Source: Clostridium sp. (GTDB taxonomy: Bacteria; Bacillota; Clostridia; Lachnospirales; Lachnospiraceae). From it: 28,440 nt of DNA. The notes under the pieces are model-generated. The model saw only the letters and a program-made list of their open reading frames with translations. It made no database searches and was not told where the DNA came from. The translations under genes and the position numbers were made by a program. The stretch covers positions 1 through 28,440 of the forward strand of contig SFNH01000030.1 in assembly GCA_004554205.1 (NCBI GenBank), written 5' to 3'. Shown here piece after piece: positions 9,311 to 16,776 of the stretch; position 1 is the stretch's first letter; each line of letters starts with the position of its first letter.

Positions 9311-9748
9311 TCACAGCATTTCCATATATGCCAGGAGATTCTCCAAAAGTCCCATGCCGATGTAAACCAGGATTCCCAGGATCACCAGTGATATCAGCAG
9401 GAACACCAGTTTGTAGAACAGATACGCCCGGGCAAAATTCCGCCGCAGGGTAGTATCCTTTCTGAACGCGAGATAAAGCAGGTAAATCCACCCGATGACC
9501 GGGATATTCATGCACATGAACGTGATAAACCAGGTGTGCACCGGGGCGTCTAAAGGAGTGCGTTCAGACTTCTGTGCGCCCTTATCTTTCTCTGGCTTGA
9601 TCCCGGTTAAGGGAAGCGGCGGGATACCGGAAGTCTCATGATCCGTCACCTTCTCGATAGCGGATTTCAGGCGATCGGTGTCCACCGGGATTTCCGTCAT
9701 GGCGTTTTCCTGCGATGTTGTGTTCTGTTCCGGATTCACTTCATTCAC
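9311..9748 (-). CDS. Small membrane protein of unknown function coupled to the class A PBP
   Basis: The 145-residue product is not assigned to a known family. The first 65 residues or so are polar and probably disordered or cytosolic; two hydrophobic segments follow (about residues 72-92, TWFITFMCMNIPVIGWIYLLYLAF, shortened: ITFMCMNIPVIGWIYLLYLA, and about 111-138, YKLVFLLISLVILGILVYIG). A basic loop (RKDTTLRRNFAR) separates them, which suggests an alpha-helical hairpin. Its start codon overlaps the stop codon of the upstream penicillin-binding protein gene by four bases (ATGA, 9745-9748), so translation is probably coupled and the protein may work with, or help place, the PBP. The gene ends 23 bases from the convergent comF gene. 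Confidence 0.7.
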   Translation of the reverse strand: MNEVNPEQNTTSQENAMTEIPVDTDRLKSAIEKVTDHETSGIPPLPLTGIKPEKDKGAQKSERTPLDAPVHTWFITFMCMNIPVIGWIYLLYLAFRKDTTLRRNFARAYLFYKLVFLLISLVILGILVYIGMGLLENLLAYMEML

Positions 9749-12609
9749 TCTCCTTCCCTTGCCGTTTGGGCACTTGGAGATGCGGCTGTGCCCGAATTAC
9801 TTCCGGGAACAAAAGCCGGTCCGTTCTCCCTCTGGGTGCTGTTATTCCACTTCCGCTGCTCCTGGCGCAGAGCGCTTTCGAGCCCCTGCTGCTCCTGTTT
9901 GATCTCCTCCTTGAGCGCCGCCTCGGAGGCAGCTTCAGCTTTCGCCTTCTCATCCTGCTGCATCTGCCATTCTTCTTTGGTCGGCAGCGTGGAGATGCGG
10001 GAGATCGCCGCGTTCAGCCGCTGGGTGTAGGAAGCGGCTTCCTCATAGTCTTCGATAAGCGGAAGTTTGTCGATTGCCGCCTGTACCAGAGCCTTTGCAT
10101 CCGGCGCCTGGTATTCCAGGTTTTCGACATCCATCAGAGCATTTAAGAATTCCGCCTTGCGGGTCTGGACTTCCAAATCTGCGCGCTGCTTTTTGGCGTC
10201 CTCCTCCGCGCGCTTTTTCGCTTCTTCCTGCTCCCTGGCCTTCTGCTCCTCGTAGAGCTCGATGGTCTGCTGCATTTCTTCAATAATAATGTCAAACTCC
10301 TTGCTTCGGGAGGCGGTCCTCTTTAGAAGCCTGCCCCGCTCTTCCCCGTCGTCCAACTGGCTCACCCCGGTAATAATGCTTTCGTAACGCTCCCTCACCC
10401 AGTAGACATCCTCGACTGTCTTGATGATCTTGTCCTCATATTCCTTTACATCTGTCTCGAGCTGGCTCTCGAGCCGCCGCTGCTCCTTGTCATGCAGGCT
10501 TTGCTGCGCCCGCAGGGAGGCGGTGGTACTCACAAGATCCGTAATGCCGGTCGCCTCATCCGTCTGCTCTGCTACCGTGGTCGGCCGCTCCCAGTCAAGC
10601 GGCTCCTTTCCCACATGAATCTGATCCATGACGCGCTTCCAGATCTTCCCGGCATAGGTGCTTCCATAGATGCCCGGCATGGCGCGCGGGATGTCGTAGC
10701 CGACCCAGACCGCAGTGGTGTAGTAGCGGGTGTAGCCGCAGAACCAGGTATCCTTGCTGCTGTTTGTGGTTCCTGTCTTGCCGGCGGCGGGCATGCCGTC
10801 CGAGAGCGCAAGCCCGTACCCGGTGCCGTATTCCTTTGTCAGCGTGCCCTTTAAGATATCGGTCAGCATATAGGCGGTGTCTTCCTGGTAGACCTGCTTT
10901 GCGTGGGGCTTTAAATCCTTCCCCAGATCGCCCTGCTGCTCGTGGTCGAGGCGGCGGATGCAGGTCTTGTCATTGTAGACGCCGTTGTTGGCGAGGGCGC
11001 TGTAGCCCTTTGCCATATCGACTATGCGGACGCCGTTTGTGAAACCGCCGATGCTTAAGGAGGCGACGCCGTTGTCAATGTAGGTCAGCTTCTGGAACTC
11101 CATCTGGCCGAGGTAGTCAAGCCCGAAGTTCACGCCGATGTCGGAGAGAATCTGCCACGCCACGGTGTTTAAGCTTCGGTTTAATGCCTCCCGCACCGTC
11201 ACATTCCCATGGTAATTGCCGCCGCTGTTTGAGGGACCGCTTTTCCATTTGTGGTCGTTTACGATGCGCGCGGGATAGTATTCGCCGGTGTCAAAGGCGG
11301 GGCCGTAATCAATCAGCGGCTTGATCGTACTTCCCGGCTGTCTGGCGCTTAGGTATGCGCGGTTGAAGGGATCCTCGGTGCCCCGTCCGCCCACGATCGC
11401 GACGACGCAGTTCGTCTGGTTGTCCACGATGGCGCCGGCGCCCTGGAGAGCGAATTTCCCGTTTTCCTGCAGCTCCGAGTAGGGCGATAAAACGTCGTCG
11501 ATCTGCGCCTGGAGAATCTGCTGGAGCTTCGTGTCGAGGGTGGTGTAGATGCGGTAGCCGCCGGCGCGGATCTCCTCGTTCTTCTGGTTATAGAGAGCCT
11601 GATACTGCTCGGAATAACTATCGTAATCTTCCTTATTTTCAAACGTGTACTGAAACGGGAAGCCCTCTGATTTCATTAACTGCAGAGCCGCACAGTGGAT
11701 GGCGTAGCTTGTCTGATAATTCTCGTCAGTGCCCTCTCCCTCCTCCTGCACGATATGGAGCGGCTGTGAGACGGCGGAATCGTACTGCTCTTTTGTGAGA
11801 TATCCCACCTCAAGCATACTGTGGAGCACATCGTTTCGCTTATCACGCGCCGCCTCAGGATTGCGGATGGGGTCGTAGGCCGAAGGGCTGTTGCTTAGGC
11901 CGACCAGCACCGCTGCCTCATACGCGGAGAGCTCGGATGCGTTCTTGCCGAAGTAGTAGCGGCTTGCCGCCTGAACGCCGTAGCAGTGGTTCCCGTAGAA
12001 GTTGGTGTTGCAGTAAAACTCCATGATGTCTGCCTTGGAGTATTTCTTTTCCACCTCGGGCGCGAGCAGAATCTCCACGATCTTGCGGGTGAAGCTCCGC
12101 TCCTGGGTCAGGTATGTATTTTTGATCACCTGCTGGGTGATCGTGCTTCCGCCCTGTGTGATCTCGCCCCTGTTCTTGATGAGGGCGAGCCCGGCGCGGC
12201 AGGTGGCGATCCAGTCAACGCCGGAGTGGCTTTTAAAGCGCCGATCCTCCTGGGCGATGTAGGCATTCTGGATGTTTAAGCTGATATCGCTTATCGGGAC
12301 ATACTCGTAGTGGCCCGCATTGATCAGACCGATCAGGTTATCATCCTTATCGTAGACCTCCGTGTCGGACAGCATGCTGAAGTCCTGGCGCTGCATCTGC
12401 GCCAGCTTGTCGTAGGCGATCTCCCGGCAGTGATCGAGATCCGGCTTTACCTTCACATAGATTAAGAGCGCCGCAAGGCACCCCGCGATCAGCCCGGCGA
12501 TGAGAAGCTGCAGGATTCCGTGCAGGAGCCAGCCGAGTATCCCGAACACGCTGACAAAGAAACCGCTGAGACCTTTTAAGATTGCTGTAATCGTATGTTT
12601 TACGTTCAT
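9745..12609 (-). CDS. Class A penicillin-binding protein (transglycosylase-transpeptidase) with long coiled-coil tail
   Basis: The 954-residue product polymerises and cross-links peptidoglycan outside the membrane. It has a membrane segment at about residues 12-52, a GT51 transglycosylase domain (EDRRF with catalytic Glu121; GGSTITQQ at 153-160; RKIVEILLAPEVEKKYSK at 175-192) and a transpeptidase domain with SxxK (Ser427-Lys430), SLN (479-481) and KTG (611-613). All catalytic motifs are intact. After about residue 695 comes an extra tail of about 260 residues, rich in Glu, Lys, Gln and Ala with strong coiled-coil character, ending in a Ser/Asn/Ala-rich stretch; this is unusual for class A PBPs. 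The start at 12609 is supported by AGGGAG just upstream; an earlier in-frame ATG at 12690 lies beyond the likely -10 element. The gene is divergent from murC. Confidence 0.95.
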   Translation of the reverse strand: MNVKHTITAILKGLSGFFVSVFGILGWLLHGILQLLIAGLIAGCLAALLIYVKVKPDLDHCREIAYDKLAQMQRQDFSMLSDTEVYDKDDNLIGLINAGHYEYVPISDISLNIQNAYIAQEDRRFKSHSGVDWIATCRAGLALIKNRGEITQGGSTITQQVIKNTYLTQERSFTRKIVEILLAPEVEKKYSKADIMEFYCNTNFYGNHCYGVQAASRYYFGKNASELSAYEAAVLVGLSNSPSAYDPIRNPEAARDKRNDVLHSMLEVGYLTKEQYDSAVSQPLHIVQEEGEGTDENYQTSYAIHCAALQLMKSEGFPFQYTFENKEDYDSYSEQYQALYNQKNEEIRAGGYRIYTTLDTKLQQILQAQIDDVLSPYSELQENGKFALQGAGAIVDNQTNCVVAIVGGRGTEDPFNRAYLSARQPGSTIKPLIDYGPAFDTGEYYPARIVNDHKWKSGPSNSGGNYHGNVTVREALNRSLNTVAWQILSDIGVNFGLDYLGQMEFQKLTYIDNGVASLSIGGFTNGVRIVDMAKGYSALANNGVYNDKTCIRRLDHEQQGDLGKDLKPHAKQVYQEDTAYMLTDILKGTLTKEYGTGYGLALSDGMPAAGKTGTTNSSKDTWFCGYTRYYTTAVWVGYDIPRAMPGIYGSTYAGKIWKRVMDQIHVGKEPLDWERPTTVAEQTDEATGITDLVSTTASLRAQQSLHDKEQRRLESQLETDVKEYEDKIIKTVEDVYWVRERYESIITGVSQLDDGEERGRLLKRTASRSKEFDIIIEEMQQTIELYEEQKAREQEEAKKRAEEDAKKQRADLEVQTRKAEFLNALMDVENLEYQAPDAKALVQAAIDKLPLIEDYEEAASYTQRLNAAISRISTLPTKEEWQMQQDEKAKAEAASEAALKEEIKQEQQGLESALRQEQRKWNNSTQRENGPAFVPGSNSGTAASPSAQTAREGE

Positions 12610-12652
12610 AGTGCTCCCTCTGAAGAATTTCCATTTCTTTCTATTTCTTATG

Positions 12653-12658
12653 ATTATA
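12653..12658 (-). promoter_or_regulatory. Candidate -10 element of the PBP operon
   Basis: On the minus strand these bases read TATAAT, 44 bases before the PBP start codon. I find no good -35 hexamer at normal spacing, so the call rests on the -10 alone. Confidence 0.4.
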
Positions 12659-12689
12659 ATACAAAACTTTGAAAAGGGGTAGAAAAACA

Positions 12690-12718
12690 TTGACTTTCTG
12701 AATAAAAAGAAGTAAAAA
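12690..12718 (+). promoter_or_regulatory. Candidate promoter of murC
   Basis: TTGACT (12690-12695), a 17-bp spacer and TAAAAA (12713-12718) precede the murC start by 34 bases, in the divergent region shared with the PBP operon. Confidence 0.45.
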
Positions 12719-12752
12719 GGTAAAGAAGTAAACGAAAAAAGGTGGAAACAGC

Positions 12753-14132
12753 ATGTATCAGATAGATTTTAAGAAGCCGATGGCGGTTCATTTTATCGGG
12801 ATCGGCGGCATCAGCATGAGCGGGCTGGCCGAGATTCTGATGAAGGAGGGCTTTTCTGTCAGCGGCTCCGATGCCAGGGAGAGCGAACTGATCGACCGTC
12901 TGGCGGCGGCGGGCGCGGCGGTCTCTTACGGTCAGCGGGCAGAGAATATCCCTGGCGATGCGGGACTGGTGGTGTACACGGCGGCAGTCCACGCAGATAA
13001 TCCCGAGTATGCGGAGGCGGCAAGGCGCGGCATCCCCATGATGAGCCGCGCGGAGCTTCTCGGGCAGATGATGAAAAATTACAGGGAGGCGGTTGCCATT
13101 TCCGGAACCCACGGAAAGACTACGACCACCTCCATGGTGGCGGAGATCCTGCTTGCGGCAGAAAAGGATCCGACTGTCTCTGTCGGCGGGATCCTTAACT
13201 CCATCGGCGGAAATATCCGCGTGGGCGGGCCGGAGCTCTTTGTGACCGAGGCCTGCGAGTATACGAACAGCTTTCTCTCCTTTTTCCCGACCATAGAAGT
13301 CATCTTAAATGTGGAGGCGGATCACCTGGATTTCTTTAAGGACTTAAGTGATATCCGCCATTCGTTCCGCCTCTTTGCAGAGAGGCTTCCGGCGGATGGT
13401 CTCCTGATCATAAGCGGCGATATTCGTGATTACCGGGAACTTACGGACGGGCTTAGCTGCCGTGTGGTGACGTTCGGCCGCGGCGCGGACTGCGATTACA
13501 GCGCGAAGGACATTGCATATGATGAGTACGCGAGGCCCTCCTTTACGCTGCTTGAGCGCGGCGTCCCGGCGGGGCGCTTTGAGCTTGGCGTGCCGGGCGA
13601 GCATAATGTATACAATGCCCTGGCGGCTGTTTCGGTGGCAAAGGCGCTTAAAGTCCCGGATCCGGCGATCACGGACGGGCTTAGGCATTTCACGGGGACG
13701 GACCGGCGTTTTGAGAAGAAGGGCGAGCTGTACGGGATCACGGTCATCGACGACTATGCGCACCATCCCCAGGAGATCGCGGCGACGCTCAAGACGGCGA
13801 AGAGTTATCCCCACAAAAAGCTGTGGTGCGTTTTCCAGCCGCACACCTACACCAGGACGAAAGCGTTTCTGGACGAATTTGCGGAGGCGCTGTCCGCGGC
13901 GGACGAGGTGGTGCTGGCGGATATCTATCCGGCGCGCGAAACCGACAATCTGGGCATCAGCTCCCGCGATATCGCGGAGCGGATTGAGAAGCTTGGCACA
14001 AAGGCGCACTATTTTCCGACCTTTGACGAGATTGAAACATTTATTTTAAAAAATTGTTCCACCGGCGATCTGTTGATAACTATGGGCGCCGGAGACATTG
14101 TAAAAGTTGGGGAAAGGCTGCTCGGCAAGTAG
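12753..14132 (+). CDS. murC: UDP-N-acetylmuramate--L-alanine ligase
   Basis: The 459-residue product adds L-alanine to UDP-N-acetylmuramic acid with ATP, the first peptide step of peptidoglycan precursor synthesis in the cytoplasm. It shows the N-terminal Rossmann-type motif HFIGIGGISMSGLAEIL (13-29), the Mur-ligase ATP loop GTHGKTTTT (118-126), the EACEY and NVEADHLDFF motifs of the central domain, and the C-terminal DDYAHHPQEI and FQPHTYTRTKAF motifs that mark MurC among Mur ligases. Length is normal. AGGTGG at about 12740 is the ribosome binding site. It lies opposite the class A PBP operon, so two cell-wall functions share one divergent promoter region. Confidence 0.97.
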   Translation: MYQIDFKKPMAVHFIGIGGISMSGLAEILMKEGFSVSGSDARESELIDRLAAAGAAVSYGQRAENIPGDAGLVVYTAAVHADNPEYAEAARRGIPMMSRAELLGQMMKNYREAVAISGTHGKTTTTSMVAEILLAAEKDPTVSVGGILNSIGGNIRVGGPELFVTEACEYTNSFLSFFPTIEVILNVEADHLDFFKDLSDIRHSFRLFAERLPADGLLIISGDIRDYRELTDGLSCRVVTFGRGADCDYSAKDIAYDEYARPSFTLLERGVPAGRFELGVPGEHNVYNALAAVSVAKALKVPDPAITDGLRHFTGTDRRFEKKGELYGITVIDDYAHHPQEIAATLKTAKSYPHKKLWCVFQPHTYTRTKAFLDEFAEALSAADEVVLADIYPARETDNLGISSRDIAERIEKLGTKAHYFPTFDEIETFILKNCSTGDLLITMGAGDIVKVGERLLGK

Positions 14133-14331
14133 TTATCCACATTATCCACATAGTTTTCCACTTTTTATGTAAAGGGGCTATGTGGATTTTTTGATTTACA
14201 TAAGAAAAATTCTAAAAATTTCGGAAAACGCTGTTTTTAAACGTTTTCGACGGGATTCGACGATAATTTCGCGTTTATGCGGACAAGTTATCCACATTAT
14301 CCACAAAATCCACAAACAATCTTGTGGATAA
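14133..14331 (+). promoter_or_regulatory. DnaA-box cluster upstream of dnaD-dnaC
   Basis: Five perfect matches to the DnaA box TTATCCACA lie here: 14133-14141, 14142-14150, 14288-14296 and 14297-14305 on the plus strand, and 14323-14331 on the minus strand. The first four form two back-to-back pairs, so that AGTTATCCACATTATCCACA occurs twice, exactly, 155 bp apart (14131-14150 and 14286-14305). Weaker two-mismatch boxes occur at 14154-14162, 14181-14189 and 14306-14314. The segment between the pairs is AT-rich. DnaA is the replication initiator and also a transcription factor; with a helicase-loading operon directly downstream, a DnaA-controlled promoter or an origin-like or DnaA-titrating site is plausible. 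Confidence 0.85.
14144..14192 (+). terminator. Probable murC terminator overlapping a DnaA box
   Basis: ATCCACATAG (14144-14153) pairs perfectly with CTATGTGGAT (14178-14187), followed by a run of T to 14192. Inner pairing (CTTT-TTATGT-AAAG) shortens the 24-nt loop. The left arm shares bases with the second DnaA box (14142-14150). Confidence 0.65.
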
Positions 14332-14340
14332 ACTCGCCTA

Positions 14341-14369
14341 TTTCCTTTTGGAGATCAATGTGGTAAGAT
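14341..14369 (+). promoter_or_regulatory. Candidate dnaD promoter (extended -10)
   Basis: TGGTAAGAT (14361-14369) is an extended -10 element, with a weak -35 (TTTCCT, 14341-14346) at 17 bp. The minus-strand DnaA box ends ten bases upstream of the -35, a position suited to regulation by DnaA. Confidence 0.5.
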
Positions 14370-14398
14370 AGTAAAAGACAGGAGAGGATGAGGATTTT

Positions 14399-15382
14399 AT
14401 GGATGTTACATACAGCTTTCAGGTGGATGCGACACTGGTTGCGAATGAGTTTATCGACCGCTATATGGCGGATGCCAACGGGGAGTATGTGAAGGTGTAC
14501 CTATACCTTCTGCGCCACAGGGATGAGCCGTTTGATCTCGAGAAGATCGCGGAGCAGCTAAATCACACCGAGGCGGATGTGCGCAGGGCGCTTGCCTACT
14601 GGGAGAAGCTGGGGGCGATAAAGAAATCGGGGACCGAAGCGCCGCCCGCACAGAGCGCGGACGCCGCCCCCGGAGTGGTACAGGCGGCAGTTTCCCGCCC
14701 GGCGTACACGAGGGAGCAGGTGGAGCGGCTGCAGGGAGACGGGGAGTTTTCCCAGCTCCTCTATATCGCACAGCGGTATCTCGGAAAGATCTTCACCCAG
14801 CGGGAGTTCGAGGTGTTCGCGTATCTCTACGACGGGCTTTCGATGTCCGCGGAGCTTTTGGAGTACCTTGTGGAGCACTGCGTCCAGGGCGGACATACCA
14901 GTATCCGCTACATTGAGACGGTGGCCCTAAACTGGCACGAGAAGGGCTTTAAGACGGTGGAGCAGGCGAAGGCGTACACGAGCGGGTTTACGAAGAATTC
15001 GTTTTCCGTCATGCGGGCGTTCGGCCTGACCGGGAGAAATCCCGGGGAGGCGGAGCAGGAGCTGATCGGGCGGTGGTTTAACGAGTACGGTTTTACCCGC
15101 GAGGTCGTTCAGGAGGCGTGCAGGCGCACGCTTGAGGCGACGCACAACCCCAGCTTCCGCTATGCCGACAAGATCCTCTCCGAGTGGAGGAAGGCGGGCG
15201 TTAAAAGCCTTGCGGATGTGTCGGCGCTTGACGAGAAGCGAAGGGAGCAGAAGACGCAGAACCGGAAGAGCAGGCAGGCTGTAAAGCCAAAGCCCAACCA
15301 GTTCCACAACTTTGAGCAGCGGGATACGGATTACGACTCGATCGTGCTGCAGCAGGTGAAGGGCTGGATTGGCGAGCAGTAG
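14399..15382 (+). CDS. dnaD: DnaD-family replication initiation protein
   Basis: The 327-residue product belongs to the DnaD/DnaB helicase-loading family of Firmicutes. An N-terminal winged-helix-like part (about residues 1-75) is joined by an Ala/Pro-rich linker to two DnaD-like C-terminal (DDBH2) modules; each ends in the family's Y-x(7)-W motif, YIETVALNW at 171-179 and YADKILSEW at 255-263. Two modules are a common architecture in clostridial members. Family proteins bind DNA and act with DnaA in recruiting the replicative helicase. TGAGGA just before the ATG serves as ribosome binding site. The helicase-loader gene follows after 18 bases, so the two form an operon, and five DnaA boxes lie directly upstream. 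Confidence 0.9.
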   Translation: MDVTYSFQVDATLVANEFIDRYMADANGEYVKVYLYLLRHRDEPFDLEKIAEQLNHTEADVRRALAYWEKLGAIKKSGTEAPPAQSADAAPGVVQAAVSRPAYTREQVERLQGDGEFSQLLYIAQRYLGKIFTQREFEVFAYLYDGLSMSAELLEYLVEHCVQGGHTSIRYIETVALNWHEKGFKTVEQAKAYTSGFTKNSFSVMRAFGLTGRNPGEAEQELIGRWFNEYGFTREVVQEACRRTLEATHNPSFRYADKILSEWRKAGVKSLADVSALDEKRREQKTQNRKSRQAVKPKPNQFHNFEQRDTDYDSIVLQQVKGWIGEQ

Positions 15383-15400
15383 GGAGAAGGAGAGAAGAGC

Positions 15401-16411
15401 ATGGCGCTGAACAATTCCCAGTACAATGAGCTGATGCGGGAGTACGAGGAGAGGCAGAGGAAAAACCGGCACGAGCGCGAGGCGCGCATCCGCGAGGTCT
15501 ACCGCAGGCTTCCCGAGGTCGAGGCGGTCGATCGGTCGATCGGAGAGAGAAGCGCCGACTGCGCCAGGAGAGTGCTGGGGGGTGACGCCGGGGCCAGAGA
15601 GGAGCTTAAACGCGAGCTTTTGGACTTGAGACGCCGGAAGGAGCGCCTCTTAAGGGAGGCGGGATTTCCCGCGGATTATATGGAGCTTCGCTACACCTGT
15701 CCCGACTGCAAGGATACGGGGTATGCGAATGGGCGGCGCTGCCACTGCTTTGAGCGGGCGCGGCTGAAGCTTTTGTACGCCCAGTCGGGTATCGAAGATG
15801 TGCTTAAGCGGGAGAATTTTGACACCCTCTCCTTTGCGTACTATGACGACAGCCGCGAGATCCCGGGCCTTAACATGACGGAGCTTGCGTACATGAGGGC
15901 GGTGGTGCGGCAGTGCCGCGAATTTGCGGAGCAGTTTCCTGAGAAGGGGGTCAATCTTCTCTTTACGGGCGGCACCGGCGTGGGCAAGACCTTCTTAACC
16001 AACTGCATTGCCAAGACCCTTATGGATCGGTATGTGTCGGTGATCTACCTGACTGCGCCGGATCTGTTTGAGACTCTGTCGTGGCACAGGGGCGGCGGGG
16101 CGGATGACGAGGAGTCCAGGGAGGCCGGACGCCATGTGCTCGACTGCGAGATGCTGGTGATCGACGATCTGGGGAGCGAGTTAAATAACGCGTTTGTCTC
16201 CTCCAGGCTGTTTTACTGCATCAATGAGCGCATCAACCGCGGGAAGGGCACGATCATCTCCACAAACCTTTCGCCCAATATGCTGCAGGACGCCTACTCG
16301 GACCGGGTGACCTCGAGGCTTGCGAGCCATTACAAAACGATTCCGCTCTACGGCGCCGATATCCGCATAAAAAAAAGAGAGCAGGCCGGCCGCGCGGCTG
16401 AACTGCTATAA
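15401..16411 (+). CDS. dnaC: DnaC/DnaI-type helicase loader ATPase
   Basis: The 336-residue product is an AAA+ ATPase that loads the replicative DNA helicase. The N-terminal helical part (1-95) is rich in Arg and Glu and corresponds to the helicase-binding region. A zinc-binding element follows (C100, C103, C114, C116 in CPDC...CHC), then Walker A GGTGVGKT (190-197), Walker B LVIDDLG (252-258) and the sensor-type ISTNLSP motif (286-292). In Bacillus the equivalent is DnaI, which also has a zinc motif. AAGGAGAG precedes the ATG. The gene is the second in the dnaD operon. Confidence 0.92.
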   Translation: MALNNSQYNELMREYEERQRKNRHEREARIREVYRRLPEVEAVDRSIGERSADCARRVLGGDAGAREELKRELLDLRRRKERLLREAGFPADYMELRYTCPDCKDTGYANGRRCHCFERARLKLLYAQSGIEDVLKRENFDTLSFAYYDDSREIPGLNMTELAYMRAVVRQCREFAEQFPEKGVNLLFTGGTGVGKTFLTNCIAKTLMDRYVSVIYLTAPDLFETLSWHRGGGADDEESREAGRHVLDCEMLVIDDLGSELNNAFVSSRLFYCINERINRGKGTIISTNLSPNMLQDAYSDRVTSRLASHYKTIPLYGADIRIKKREQAGRAAELL

Positions 16412-16460
16412 AAAAAGAAGCAGTTTATGGGGATTAGCTTGACTTAACCGAGGCATAATG

Positions 16461-16643
16461 TTACTATGAAAGTCCCGGACAGCGGCTGTGTGGAGCGGCA
16501 TGCTTGCATGGCGAAACACACAGACATTGGACGGGCAAGCCGAAATGAGCAAAAAGCCACAGGAGAGAAACGACTGGGGCGATTTGCGAATACCGGCGGC
16601 GATTGCGGGAGTGCGAAGCACGGAGCAATCGGCTTTCATAAAA
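16461..16643. repeat. Palindromic repeat element, long copy A
   Basis: The copy starts with TTACTATGAAAG and ends with CTTTCATAAAA, imperfect terminal inverted repeats. Its first 26 bases (16461-16486) and last 48 bases (16596-16643) are identical to copy B; between them lies an extra 114 bp bounded by a GCGGC direct repeat. Internal hairpins are CATGC-TT-GCATG inside a TGTGTG/CACACA stem (16486-16523), and GTGC-GAA-GCAC inside a GATTGC/GCAATC stem (16601-16630). Confidence 0.8.
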
Positions 16644-16659
16644 GTAAATACACAAAAAT

Positions 16660-16728
16660 TTACTATGAAAGTCCCGGACAGCGGCGATTGCGGGAGTGCG
16701 AAGCACGGAGCAATCGGCTTTCATAAAA
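16660..16728. repeat. Palindromic repeat element, short copy B
   Basis: This is a 69-bp compact copy, equal to the two ends of copy A joined at their shared GCGGC. It folds as a near-continuous hairpin: TATGAAAG with CTTTCATA outside, CGATTGC with GCAATCG in the middle, GTGC-GAA-GCAC at the tip. It starts 16 bases after copy A. Confidence 0.8.
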
Positions 16729-16776
16729 ACATTATAATAATTATTTAAAACTCATACAGGGCACATGGAGGACAAG

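Larger units (their letters stand above)
16412..16776. other. Intergenic region with nested palindromic repeats
   Basis: There is no credible gene here. The space between dnaC and prs is filled by two related palindromic repeat copies (16461-16643 and 16660-16728). A weak hairpin AACTGCT / AGCAGTT (16401-16425) overlaps the end of dnaC. A perfect TATAAT at 16733-16738, just after the second copy and 38 bases before prs, may be the -10 of the prs promoter, though no -35 matches. Confidence 0.7.

Noticed and set aside
14131..14331. Calling the DnaA-box cluster the chromosomal origin
   Set aside because: dnaA, dnaN and rpmH, which normally flank oriC in Firmicutes, are not here, and strand skew cannot be judged from one window. 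It is kept as a DnaA-binding region only.
16461..16728. Possible CRISPR array in the repeated segment
   Set aside because: There are only two copies of unequal length, strongly palindromic, joined without regular spacers and without cas genes.
16464..16748. Several overlapping 77-87-codon frames around the dnaC-prs spacer
   Set aside because: They run through the palindromic repeats on both strands, duplicate one another because of the repeats, and lack ribosome binding sites.
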